Notes under the pieces: generated by a model
The model's input: the letters and a program-made list of their open reading frames with translations, nothing else
What the model was told of the DNA's origin: nothing
The model's database searches: none
In this document: positions 1-11,529 of the stretch, one piece after another
Position numbering within the stretch: the stretch's first letter is position 1
How the letters are laid out: every line of letters starts with the position of its first letter
Source: Malachius bipustulatus
Taxonomy: Eukaryota > Arthropoda > Insecta > Coleoptera > Melyridae
Direction of reading: 5' to 3'
DNA length: 64,000 nt
Assembly (NCBI GenBank): GCA_910589415.1
Contig: OU342638.1
Location: 434,001 to 498,000 of the forward strand
Translations under genes and position numbers: made by a program

Positions 1-1758
1 GCCATTTGTGAGCCGCTAGCGACCATTTATGAGCCGCTTAAGCAGAAAAGTGAGTGTCGCTAGCGCAGTTGGCGTGTGGATTACAGGATTGCATAAAAGT
101 AATAAAAATGAACGGAGATCGCGACGCTAGCGGCCATTGGTGGGCCGCTAGCGGTCATTGGTGGGTCGCTAAAGCAGCCCAAGTGCGTGTTGCTAGCGCA
201 GTTTGCGTGTGGATTCCAGGATTGCATAAAAGTAATAAAAATGTACGCTAGCGGCCATTGGTGGGCCGCTAACGGTCATTGGTGGGCCGCTAACGCAGCC
301 CAAGTGCGTGTCGCTAGCGCAGTTGGCGTGTGGATTCCAGGATTGCATAAAAGTAATAAAAATGTACGCTAGCGGCCATTGGTGGGCCGCTAACTGTCAT
401 TGGAGGGCCGCTAACGCAGCCCAAGTGCGTGTCGCTAGCGTAGTTGGCGTGTGGATTCCAGGATTGCATAAAAGTAATAAAAATGTACGCTAGCGGCCAT
501 TGGTGGGCCGCTAACTGTCATTGGAGGGCCGCTAACGCAGCCCAAGTGCGTGACGCTAGCGCAGTTAACGTGTGGATTCCATTATTGCATAAAAGTAATA
601 AAAATCAACGGAGATAGCGACGCTAGCGGCCATTGGTGGGCCGCTAACTGTCATTGGAGGGCCGCTAACGCAGCCCAAGTGCGTGACGCTAGCGCAGTTG
701 GCGTGTGGATTCCATTATTGCATAAAAGTAATAAAAATCAACGGAGATAGCGACGCTAGCGGCCATTGGTGGGCCGCTAACGGACATTGGTGGGCCGCTA
801 ACGCAGCCCAAGTGCGTGTCGCTAGCGCAGTTGGCGTGTGGATTCAAGGATTGCATAAAAGTAATAAAAATGAACGGAGATCGCGACGCTAGCGGCCATT
901 GGTGGGCCGCTAACGGTCATTGGTGAGCCGCTAACGCAGCCCAAGTGCGTGACGCTAGCGCAGTTGGCGTGTGGATTCCATTATTGCATAAAAGTAATAA
1001 AAATCAACGGAGATCGCGACGCTAGCGGCCATTGGTGGACCGCTAACGGTCATTGGTGGGCCGCTAACGCAGCCCAAGTGCGTGTCGCTAGCGCAGTTGT
1101 CGTGTGGATTCCAGGATTGCATAAAAGTAATAAAAATGTACGCTAGCGGCCATTGGTGGGCCGCTAACTGTCATTGGAGGGCCGCTAACGCAGCCCAAGT
1201 GCGTGTCGCTAGCGCAGTTGGCGTGTGGATTCCAGGATTGCAAGAAAGTAATAAAAATGAACGGAGATCGCGACGCTAGCGGCCATTGGTGAGCCGCTAA
1301 CGGTCATTGGTGGGTCGCTAACGCAGCCCAAGTGCGTGACGCTAGCGCAGTTGGCGTGTGGATTCCAGGATTGCAAGAAAGTAATAAAAATGAACGGAGA
1401 TCGCGACGCTAGCGGCCATTGGTAAGCCGCTAACGGTCATTGGTGGGCCGCTAACGCAGCAAAGTGAGTATCGCTAGCGCAGTTGGCGTGTGGATTCCAG
1501 GATTGCAAGAAAGTAATAAAAATGAACGGAGATCGCGACGCTAGCGGCCATTGGTGGGCCGCTAACGGTCATTGGTGGGCCGCTAACGCAGCCCAAGTGC
1601 GTGACGCAAGCGCAGTTGGCGTGTGGATTCCATTATTGCATAAAAGTAATAAACATCAAAGGAGTTCGCGACGCTAGCGGCCATTGGTGGGCCGCTAACG
1701 GTCATTGGTGGGCCGCTAACGCAGCCCAAGTGCGTGTCGCTAGCGCAGTTGGCGTGTG

Positions 1759-1899
1759 GATTCAAAGATTGCATGAAAGTAATAAAAATGAACGCTAGCG
1801 GCCATTTGTGAGCCGCTAGCGGCCATTTGTGAGCCGCTAGCGACCATTTATGAGCCGCTTAAGCAGAAAAGTGAGTGTCGCTAGCGCAGTTGGCGTGTG
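1759..1899 (+). repeat. 141-bp divergent monomer (one extra 21-bp subrepeat)
   Basis: This has the same architecture as the 120-bp divergent monomer but with an additional GCCATTTGTGAGCCGCTAGCG-type subrepeat, giving 141 bp. Overlapping inverted repeats share each GCTAGC. The difference of exactly 21 bp shows that the subrepeat is itself a unit of gain and loss. Confidence 0.9.
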
Positions 1900-2406
1900 G
1901 ATTACAGGATTGCATAAAAGTAATAAAAATGAACGGAGATCGCGACGCTAGCGGCCATTGGTGGGCCGCTAACGGTCATTGGTGGGCCGCTAAAGCAGCC
2001 CAAGTGCGTGTTGCTAGCGCAGTTGGCGTGTGGATTCCAGGATTGCATAAAAGTAAAAAAAATGTACGCTAGCGGCCATTGGTGGGCCGCTAACTGTCAT
2101 TGGAGGGCCGCTAACGCAGCCCAAGTGCGTGTCGCTAGCGTAGTTGGCGTGTGGATTCCAGGATTGCATAAAAGTAATAAGAATGAATGGAGATCGCGAC
2201 GCTAGCGGCCATTGGTGGGCCGCTAACGGTCATTGGTGGGCCGCTAACGCAGCCCAAGTGCGTGTCGTAAGTGCAGTTGGCGTGTGGATTCCAGGATTGC
2301 ATGAAAGTAATAAAAATTAACGCTAGCGGCCATTGGTAAGCCGCTAACGGTCATTGGTGGGCCGCTAACGCAGCAAAGTGAGTATCGCTAGCGCAGTTGG
2401 CGTGTG

Positions 2407-2660
2407 GATTCCAGGATTGCATAAAAGTGATAAGAATGAACGGAGTTCGCGACGCTAGCGGCCAGTGGTGGGCCGCTAACGGTCATTGGTGTGCCGCTAA
2501 CGAAAAATGAACGCCATTGGTGGGCTGCTAACAAAAAATGGCGCACTTTTGTTGCCCGCTAACGAAAAATGAAAGCTAGTGGCCATTGGTGGGCCGCTAA
2601 CGGTCAGTAGTGGCCCGCTAACGCAACCCAAGTGCGTGTCGCTAGCGCAGTTGGCGTGTG
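2407..2660 (+). repeat. 254-bp composite unit, copy 1
   Basis: This unit occupies exactly the length of a 133-bp plus a 121-bp monomer (254 bp). Its central 62 bp (2503-2564) are not the normal CAGCCCAAGTGCGTG-to-AGTAAT segment. The replacement contains AAAAATGAACGCCATTGG, a subrepeat-like GGTGGGCTGCTAAC and the segment AAAAAATGGCGCACTTTTG. Normal satellite resumes in register with AAAAATGAAAGCTAGTGG, and the following subrepeat carries the linked variants GGTCAGTAGTGGCCC and GCAACCC. All copies share the island, so it arose once and spread by duplication. Confidence 0.92.
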
Positions 2661-3312
2661 GATTCCAGGATTGCATAAAAGTAATAAAAATGTACGCTAG
2701 CGGCCATTGGTGGGCCGCTAACTGTCATTGGAGGGCCGCTAACGCAGCCCAAGTGCGTGTCGCTAGCGTAGTTGGCGTGTGGATTCCAGGATTGCATAAA
2801 AGTAATAAAAATGAACGGAGATCGCGACGCTAGCGGCCATTGGTGGGCCGCTAATCATCATTGGTGGGCCGCTAATGCAGCCCAAGTGCGTGACGCTAGC
2901 GCAGTTGGCGTGTGGATTCCATTATTGCATAAAAGTAATAAAAATCAACGGAGATCGCGACGCTAGCGGCCAGTGGTGGGCCGCTAACGGTCATTGGTGG
3001 GCTGCTAACGCAGCAAAGTGAGTATCGCTAGCGCAGTTGGCGTGTGGATTCCAGGATTGCAAGAAAGTAATAAAAATGAACGGAGATCGCGACGATAGCG
3101 GCCATTGGTGGGCCGCTAAGGATCATTGGTGGGCCGCTAACGCAGCCCAAGTGCGTGACGCTAGCGCAGTTGGCGTGTGGATTCCATTATTGCATAAAAG
3201 TAATAAAAATCAACGGAGATCGCGACGCTAGCGGCCATTGGTGGGCCGCTAACGGTCATTGGTGGGCCGCTAACGCAGCCCAAGTGCGTGTCGCTAGCGC
3301 AGTTGGCGTGTG

Positions 3313-3432
3313 GATTCAAGGATTGCATGAAAGTAATAAAAATGAACGCTAGCGGCCATTTGTGAGCCGCTAGCGACCATTTATGAGCCGCTAACGCAGA
3401 AAAGTGAGTGTCGCTAGCGCAGTTGACGTGTG
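3313..3432 (+). repeat. 120-bp divergent monomer (ATTTGTGAG/ATTTATGAG class)
   Basis: This monomer class starts GATTCAAGG or GATTCAAAG, lacks the TCGCGA block, and has subrepeats CCATTTGTGAGCCGCTAGCG and ACCATTTATGAGCCGCTAAC followed by AGAAAAGTGAGTG in place of the usual CAGCCCAAGTGCGTG. It recurs throughout blocks A and B. The GCTAGCGGC and GCCGCTAGC arms around the CATTTGTGA spacer are a perfect 9-bp inverted repeat. Confidence 0.9.
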
Positions 3433-4204
3433 GATTACAGGATTGCATAAAAGTAATAAAAATGAATGGAGATCGCGACGCTAGCGGCCATTGGTGGGCC
3501 GCTAACGGTCATTGGTGAGCCGCTAACGCAGTCCAAGTGCGTGTCGCTAGCGCAGTTGGCGTGTGGATTCCAGGATTGCATAAAAGTAATAAAAATGTAC
3601 GCTAGCGGCCATTGGTGGGCCGCTAATGGTCATTGGTGGGCCACTAACGCAGCAAAGTGAGTATCGCTAGCGCAGTTGGCGTGTGGATTCCAGGATTGCA
3701 AGAAAGTAATAAAAATGAACGGAGATCGCGACGATAGCGGCCATTGGTGGGCCGCTAACGGTCATTGGTGGGCCGCTAACGCAGCCCAAGTGCGTGACGC
3801 TAGCGCAGTTGGCGTGTGGATTCCATTATTGCATAAAAGTAATAAAAATCAACGGAGATCGCGACGCTAGCGGCCATTGGTGGGCCGCTAACGGTCATTC
3901 GTGGGCCGCTAACGCAGCCCAAGTGCGTGTCGCTAGCGCAGTTGGCGTGTGGATTCAAGGATTGCATGAAAGTAATAAAAATGAACGCTAGCGGCCATTT
4001 GTGAGCCGCTAGCGACCATTTATGAGCCGCTAACGCAGAAAAGTGAGTGTCGCTAGCGCAGTTGGCGTGTGGATTACAGGATTGAATAAAAGTAATAAAA
4101 ATGAACGGAGATCGCGACGCTAGCGGCCATTGGTGGGCCGCTAACGGTCATTGGTGAGCCGCTAACGCAGTCCAAGTGCGTGTCGCTAGCGCAGTTGGCG
4201 TGTG

Positions 4205-4325
4205 GATTCCAGGATTGCATAAAAGTAATAAAAATGTACGCTAGCGGCCATTGGTGGGCCGCTAACTGTCATTGGAGGGCCGCTAACGCAGCCCAAGTGC
4301 GTGTCGCTAGCGTAGTTGGCGTGTG
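4205..4325 (+). repeat. Reference 121-bp satellite monomer
   Basis: This is a representative 121-bp monomer. It matches the 133-bp type except that the 12-bp block with TCGCGA is absent, so the AATAAAAATG box runs directly into TACGCTAGCGG. The second subrepeat usually carries the linked variants CTGTCATTGGAGGGCC. These linked differences make it a separate monomer class, not a random deletion. The 121- and 133-bp classes alternate in semi-regular patterns that define the longer higher-order units. Confidence 0.94.
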
Positions 4326-4458
4326 GATTCCAGGATTGCATAAAAGTAATAAAAATGAACGGAGATCGCGACGCTAGCGGCCATTGGTGGGCCGCTAACG
4401 GTCATTGGTGGGCCGCTAACGCAGCCCAAGTGCGTGACGCTAGCGCAGTTTGCGTGTG
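4326..4458 (+). repeat. Reference 133-bp satellite monomer
   Basis: This is a representative 133-bp monomer, taken from one GATTCC to the next. In order it holds the GATTCCAGGATTGCATAAAA core, the AATAAAAATG box, a 12-bp block GGAGATCGCGAC containing TCGCGA, two subrepeats of about 21 bp (CCATTGGTGGGCCGCTAACG and its GTCATTGG variant), CAGCCCAAGTGCGTG, and the GCTAGCGCAGTTTGCGTGTG end. GCTAGC occurs at 4373 and 4439 and again at 4506 in the next monomer, a spacing of 66 then 67 bp. By hand count it is 74/133 G+C with 13 CpG. Confidence 0.95.
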
Positions 4459-5570
4459 GATTCCATTATTGCATAAAAGTAATAAAAATCAACGGAGATC
4501 GCGACGCTAGCGGCCATTGGTGGGCCGCTAACGGACATTGGTGGGCCGCTAACGCAGCCCAAGTGCGTGTCGCTAGCGCAGTTGGCGTGTGGATTCAAGG
4601 ATTGCATAAAAGTAATAAAAATGAACGGAGATCGCGACGCTAGCGGCCATTGGTGGGCCGCTAACGGTCATTGGTGAGCCGCTAACGCAGCCCAAGTGCG
4701 TCACGCTAGCGCAGTTGGCGTGTGGATTCCATTATTGCATAAAAGTAATAAAAATCAACGGAGATCGCGACGGTAGCGGCCATTGGTGGGCCGCTTACGG
4801 TCATTGGTGGGCCGCTAACGCAGCAAAGTGAGTATCGCTAGCGCAGTTGGCGTGTGGATTCCAGGATTGCAAGAAAGTAATAAAAATGAACGGAGATCGC
4901 GACGCTAGCGGCCATTGGTGGGCCGCTAACGGTCATTGGTGGGCCGCTAACGCAGCCCAAGTGCGTGACGCAAGCGCAGTTGGCGTGTGGATTCCATTAT
5001 TGCATAAAAGTAATAAAAATCAAAGGAGATCGCGACGCTAGCGGCCATTTGTGAGCCGCTAGCGGCCATTTGTGAGCCGCTAGCGACCATTTATGAGCCG
5101 CTTAAGCAGAAAAGTGAGTGTCGCTAGCGCAGTTGGCGTGTGGATTACAGGATTGCATAAAAGTAATAAAAATGAACGGAGATCGCGACGCTAGCGGCCA
5201 TTGGTGGGCCGCTAGCGGTCATTGGTGGGCCGCTAAAGCAGCCCAAGTGCGTGTTGCTAGCGCAGTTGGCGTGTGGATTCCAGGATTGCATAAAAGTAAT
5301 AAAAATGTACGCTAGCGGCCACTGGTGGGCCGCTAACTGTCATTGGAGGGCCGCTAACGCAGCCCAAGTGCGTGTCGCTGGCGTAGTTGGCGTGTGGATT
5401 CCAGGATTGCATAAAAGTAATAAGAATGAATGGAGATCGCGACGCTAGCGGCCATTGGTGAGCCGCTAACGGTCATTGGGTCATTGGTGGGCCGCTAACG
5501 CAGCCCAAGTGCGTGTCGTAAGTGCAGTTGGCGTGTGGATTCCAGGATTGCATGAAAGTAATAAAAATTA

Positions 5571-8500
5571 ACGCTAGCGGCCATTGGTGGGCCGCTAACG
5601 GTCATTGGTGGGCCGCTAACGCAGCCCAAGTGCGTGTCGCTAGCGCAGTTGGCGTGTGGATTCCAGGATTGCATAAAAGTAATAAAAATGTACGCTAGCG
5701 GCCATTGGTGGGCCGCTAACTGTCATTGGAGGGCCGCTAACGCAGCCCAAGTGCGTGTCGCTAGCGTAGTTGGCGTGTGGATTCCAGGATTGCATAAAAG
5801 TAATAAAAATGTACGCTAGCGGCCATTGGTGGGCCGCTAACTGTCATTGGAGGGCCGCTAACGCAGCCCAAGTGCGTGACGCTAGCGCAGTTAACGTGTG
5901 GATTCCATTATTGCATAAAAGTAATAAAAATCAACGGAGATAGCGACGCTAGCGGCCATTGGTGGGCCGCTAACTGTCATTGGAGGGCCGCTAACGCAGC
6001 CCAAGTGCGTGACGCTAGCGCAGTTGGCGTGTGGATTCCATTATTGCATAAAAGTAATAAAAATCAACGGAGATAGCGACGCTAGCGGCCATTGGTGGGC
6101 CGCTAACGGACATTGGTGGGCCGCTAACGCAGCCCAAGTGCGTGTCGCTAGCGCAGTTGGCGTGTGGATTCAAGGATTGCATAAAAGTAATAAAAATGAA
6201 CGGAGATCGCGACGCTAGCGGCCATTGGTGGGCCGCTAACGGTCATTGGTGAGCCGCTAACGCAGCCCAAGTGCGTGACGCTAGCGCAGTTGGCGTGTGG
6301 ATTCCATTATTGCATAAAAGTAATAAAAATCAACGGAGATCGCGACGCTAGCGGCCATTGGTGGACCGCTAACGGTCATTGGTGGGCCGCTAACGCAGCC
6401 CAAGTGCGTGTCGCTAGCGCAGTTGTCGTGTGGATTCCAGGATTGCATAAAAGTAATAAAAATGTACGCTAGCGGCCATTGGTGGGCCGCTAACTGTCAT
6501 TGGAGGGCCGCTAACGCAGCCCAAGTGCGTGTCGCTAGCGCAGTTGGCGTGTGGATTCCAGGATTGCAAGAAAGTAATAAAAATGAACGGAGATCGCGAC
6601 GCTAGCGGCCATTGGTGAGCCGCTAACGGTCATTGGTGGGTCGCTAACGCAGCCCAAGTGCGTGACGCTAGCGCAGTTGGCGTGTGGATTCCAGGATTGC
6701 AAGAAAGTAATAAAAATGAACGGAGATCGCGACGCTAGCGGCCATTGGTAAGCCGCTAACGGTCATTGGTGGGCCGCTAACGCAGCAAAGTGAGTATCGC
6801 TAGCGCAGTTGGCGTGTGGATTCCAGGATTGCAAGAAAGTAATAAAAATGAACGGAGATCGCGACGCTAGCGGCCATTGGTGGGCCGCTAACGGTCATTG
6901 GTGGGCCGCTAACGCAGCCCAAGTGCGTGACGCAAGCGCAGTTGGCGTGTGGATTCCATTATTGCATAAAAGTAATAAACATCAAAGGAGTTCGCGACGC
7001 TAGCGGCCATTGGTGGGCCGCTAACGGTCATTGGTGGGCCGCTAACGCAGCCCAAGTGCGTGTCGCTAGCGCAGTTGGCGTGTGGATTCAAAGATTGCAT
7101 GAAAGTAATAAAAATGAACGCTAGCGGCCATTTGTGAGCCGCTAGCGGCCATTTGTGAGCCGCTAGCGACCATTTATGAGCCGCTTAAGCAGAAAAGTGA
7201 GTGTCGCTAGCGCAGTTGGCGTGTGGATTACAGGATTGCATAAAAGTAATAAAAATGAACGGAGATCGCGACGCTAGCGGCCATTGGTGGGCCGCTAACG
7301 GTCATTGGTGGGCCGCTAAAGCAGCCCAAGTGCGTGTTGCTAGCGCAGTTGGCGTGTGGATTCCAGGATTGCATAAAAGTAAAAAAAATGTACGCTAGCG
7401 GCCATTGGTGGGCCGCTAACTGTCATTGGAGGGCCGCTAACGCAGCTCAAGTGCGTGTCGCTAGCGTAGTTGGCGTGTGGATTCCAGGATTGCATAAAAG
7501 TAATAAGAATGAATGGAGATCGCGACGCTAGCGGCCATTGGTGGGCCGCTAACGGTCATTGGTGGGCCGCTAACGCAGCCCAAGTGCGTGTCGTAAGTGC
7601 AGTTGGCGTGTGGATTCCAGGATTGCATGAAAGTAATAAAAATTAACGCTAGCGGCCATTGGTAAGCCGCTAACGGTCATTGGTGGGCCGCTAACGCAGC
7701 AAAGTGAGTATCGCTAGCGCAGTTGGCGTGTGGATTCCAGGATTGCATAAAAGTGATAAGAATGAACGGAGTTCGCGACGCTAGCGGCCAGTGGTGGGCC
7801 GCTAACGGTCATTGGTGTGCCGCTAACGAAAAATGAACGCCATTGGTGGGCTGCTAACAAAAAATGGCGCACTTTTGTTGCCCGCTAACGAAAAATGAAA
7901 GCTAGTGGCCATTGGTGGGCCGCTAACGGTCAGTAGTGGCCCGCTAACGCAACCCAAGTGCGTGTCGCTAGCGCAGTTGGCGTGTGGATTCCAGGATTGC
8001 ATAAAAGTAATAAAAATGTACGCTAGCGGCCATTGGTGGGCCGCTAACTGTCATTGGAGGGCCGCTAACGCAGCCCAAGTGCGTGTCGCTAGCGTAGTTG
8101 GCGTGTGGATTCCAGGATTGCATAAAAGTAATAAAAATGAACGGAGATCGCGACGCTAGCGGCCATTGGTGGGCCGCTAATCATCATTGGTGGGCCGCTA
8201 ATGCAGCCCAAGTGCGTGACGCTAGCGCAGTTGGCGTGTGGATTCCATTATTGCATAAAAGTAATAAAAATCAACGGAGATCGCGACGCTAGCGGCCAGT
8301 GGTGGGCCGCTAACGGTCATTGGTGGGCTGCTAACGCAGCAAAGTGAGTATCGCTAGCGCAGTTGGCGTGTGGATTCCAGGATTGCAAGAAAGTAATAAA
8401 AATGAACGGAGATCGCGACGATAGCGGCCATTGGTGGGCCGCTAAGGGTCATTGGTGGGCCGCTAACGCAGCCCAAGTGCGTGACGCTAGCGCAGTTGGC

Positions 8501-9638
8501 GTGTGGATTCCATTATTGCATAAAAGTAATAAAAATCAACGGAGATCGCGACGCTAGCGGCCATTGGTGGGCCGCTAACGGTCATTGGTGGGCCGCTAAC
8601 GCAGCCCAAGTGCGTGTCGCTAGCGCAGTTGGCGTGTGGATTCAAGGATTGCATGAAAGTAATAAAAATGAACGCTAGCGGCCATTTGTGAGCCGCTAGC
8701 GACCATTTATGAGCCGCTAACGCAGAAAAGTGAGTGTCGCTAGCGCAGTTGACGTGTGGATTACAGGATTGCATAAAAGTAATAAAAATGAATGGAGATC
8801 GCGACGCTAGCGGCCATTGGTGGGCCGCTAACGGTCATTGGTGAGCCGCTAACGCAGTCCAAGTGCGTGTCGCTAGCGCAGTTGGCGTGTGGATTCCAGG
8901 ATTGCATAAAAGTAATAAAAATGTACGCTAGCGGCCATTGGTGGGCCGCTAACGGTCATTGGTGGGCCACTAACGCAGCAAAGTGAGTATCGCTAGCGCA
9001 GTTGGCGTGTGGATTCCAGGATTGCAAGAAAGTAATAAAAATGAACGGAAATCGCGACGATAGCGGCCATTGGTGGGCCGCTAACGGTCATTGGTGGGCC
9101 GCTAACGCAGCCCAAGTGCGTGACGCTAGCGCAGTTGGCGTGTGGATTCCATTATTGCATAAAAGTAATAAAAATCAACGGAGATCGCGACGCTAGCGGC
9201 CATTGGTGGGCCGCTAACGGTCATTCGTGGGCCGCTAACGCAGCCCAAGTGCGTGTCGCTAGCGCAGTTGGCGTGTGGATTCAAGGATTGCATGAAAGTA
9301 ATAAAAATGAACGCTAGCGGCCATTTGTGAGCCGCTAGCGACCATTTATGAGCCGCTAACGCAGAAAAGTGAGTGTCGCTAGCGCAGTTGGCGTGTGGAT
9401 TACAGGATTGAATAAAAGTAATAAAAATGAACGGAGATCGCGACGCTAGCGGCCATTGGTGGGCCGCTAACGGTCATTGGTGAGCCGCTAACGCAGTCCA
9501 AGTGCGTGTCGCTAGCGCAGTTGGCGTGTGGATTCCAGGATTGCATAAAAGTAATAAAAATGTACGCTAGCGGCCATTGGTGGGCCGCTAACTGTCATTG
9601 GAGGGCCGCTAACGCAGCCCAAGTGCGTGTCGCTAGCG
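5571..9638 (+). repeat. Higher-order duplication (5326-bp period), copy 2
   Basis: This is the second copy of 245-4312. It ends where GTCGCTAGCGTAG changes to GTCGCTAGCGCAG. The satellite between the copies (4313-5570) includes an unusual 9-bp internal repeat, GGTCATTGGGTCATTGG, near 5471-5487. Confidence 0.9.
7733..7986 (+). repeat. 254-bp composite unit, copy 2
   Basis: This is the same composite unit as at 2407-2660, displaced by 5326 bp. It belongs to the second copy of the 5.3-kb higher-order duplication. Confidence 0.92.
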
Positions 9639-11529
9639 CAGTTGGCGTGTGGATTCCAGGATTGCAAGAAAGTAATAAAAATGAACGGAGATCGCGACGC
9701 TAGCGGCCATTGGTGGGCCGCTAACGGTCATTGGTGGGTCGCTAACGCAGCCCAAGTGCGTGACGCTAGCGCAGTTGGCGTGTGGCTTCCATTATTGCAT
9801 AAAAGTAATAAAAATCAACGGAGATCGCGACGCTAGCGGCCATTGGTGGGCCGCTAACGGTCATTGGTGGGCCGCTAACGCAGCCCAAGTGCGTGTCGCT
9901 AGCGCAGTTGGCGTGTGGATTCAAGGATTGCATGGAAGTAATAAAAATGAACGCTAGCAGCCATTTGTGAGCCGCTAGCGGCCATTTGTGAGCCGCTAGC
10001 GGCCATTTATGAGCCGCTAACGCAGAAAAGTGAGTGTCGCTAGCGTAGTTGGCGTGTGGATTCTAGGATTGCAAGAAAGTAATAAAAATGAACGGAGATC
10101 GCGACGCTAGCGGCCATTGGTGGGCCGCTAACGGTCATTGGTGGGCCGCTAACGCAGCCCAAGTGCGTGTCGCTAGCGCAGTTGGCGTGTGGATTCCAGG
10201 ATTGCATAAAAGTGATAAAAATGTACGCTAGCGGCCATTGGTGGGCCGCTAACTGTCATTGGAGGGCCGCTAACGCAGCCCAAGTGCGTGTCGCTAGCGT
10301 AGTTGGCGTGTGGATTCCAGGTTTGCATAAAAGTAATAAAAATTATCGCTAGCGGCCATTGGTAAGCCGCTAACGGTCAGTGGTGGCCCGCTAACGCAAC
10401 CCAAGTGCGTGTCGCTAGCGCAGTTGGCGTGTGGATTCCAGGATTGCATAAAAATAATAAAAATGTACGCTAGCGGCCATTGGTGGGCCGCTAACTGTCA
10501 TTGGAGGGCCGCTAACGAAGCCCAAGTGCGTGTCGCTAGCGTAGTTGGCGTGTGGATTCCAGGATTGCTTAAAAGTAATAAAAATGAACGGAGATCGCGA
10601 CGCTAGCGGCCATTGGTGGGCCGCTAACGGTCATTGGTGGGCCGCTAACGCAGCCCAAGTGCGTGACGCTAGCGCAGTTGGCATGTGGATTCCATTATTG
10701 CATAAAAGTAATAAAAATCAACGAAGATCGCGACGCTAGCGGCCATTGGTGGGCCGCTAACGGTCATTGGTGGGCCGCTAACGCAGCAAAGTGAGTATCG
10801 CTAGCGCAGTTGGCGTGTGGATTCCAGGATTGCAAGAAAGTAATAAAAATGAACGGAGATCGCGACGATAGCGGCCATTGGTGGGCCGCGAACGGTCATT
10901 GGTGGGCCGCTAACGCAGCCCAAGTGCGTGACGCTAGCGCAGTTGGCGTGTGGATTCCATTATTGCATAAAAGTAATAAAAATTAACGGAGATCGCGACG
11001 CTAGCGGCCATTGGTGGGCCGCTAACGGACATTGGTGGGCCGCTAACGCAGCCCAAGTGCGTGTCGCTAGCGCAGTTGGCGTGTGGATTCAAGGATTGCA
11101 TGAAAGTAATAAAAATGAACGCTAGCGGCCATTTGTGAGCCGCTAGCGACCATTTATGAGCCGCTAACGCAGAAAAGTGAGTGTCGCTAGCGCAGTTGGC
11201 GTGTGGATTACAGGATTGCATAAAAGTAATAAAAATGAACGGAGATCGCGACGCTAGCGGCCATTGGTGGGCCGCTAACGGTCATTGGTGAGCCGCTAAC
11301 GCAGCCCAAGTGCGTGACGCTAGCGCAGTTGGCGTGTGGATTCCATTATTGCATAAAAGTAATAAAAATGTACGCTAGCGGCCATTGGTGGGCCGCTAAC
11401 TGTCATTGGAGGGCCGCTAACGCAGCCCAAGTGCGTGTCGCTAGCGTAGTTGGCGTGTGGATTCCAGGTTTGCATAAAAGTAATAAAAATTATCGCTAGC
11501 GGCCATTGGTAAGCCGCTAACGGTCAGTG

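Larger units (their letters stand above)
245..4312 (+). repeat. Higher-order duplication (5326-bp period), copy 1
   Basis: This 4068-bp stretch aligns without gaps to 5571-9638. I noted four substitutions: 2121/7447, 3122/8448, 3627/8953 and 3724/9050. Identity is therefore about 99.9%, far above the identity between neighbouring monomers, so the duplication is recent. The order of monomer classes is the same in both copies, including the 254-bp composite unit. Confidence 0.9.

Noticed and set aside
225..245. AATAAA in every monomer as functional polyadenylation signals
   Set aside because: It is part of the invariant AT box AGTAATAAAAATG. There is no associated gene or GT-rich downstream element to support a role.
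2440..2465. CENP-B box-like match around TTCGCGACGCTAGCGG
   Set aside because: The essential A and the CGGG positions of the box do not match. It is ordinary monomer sequence.
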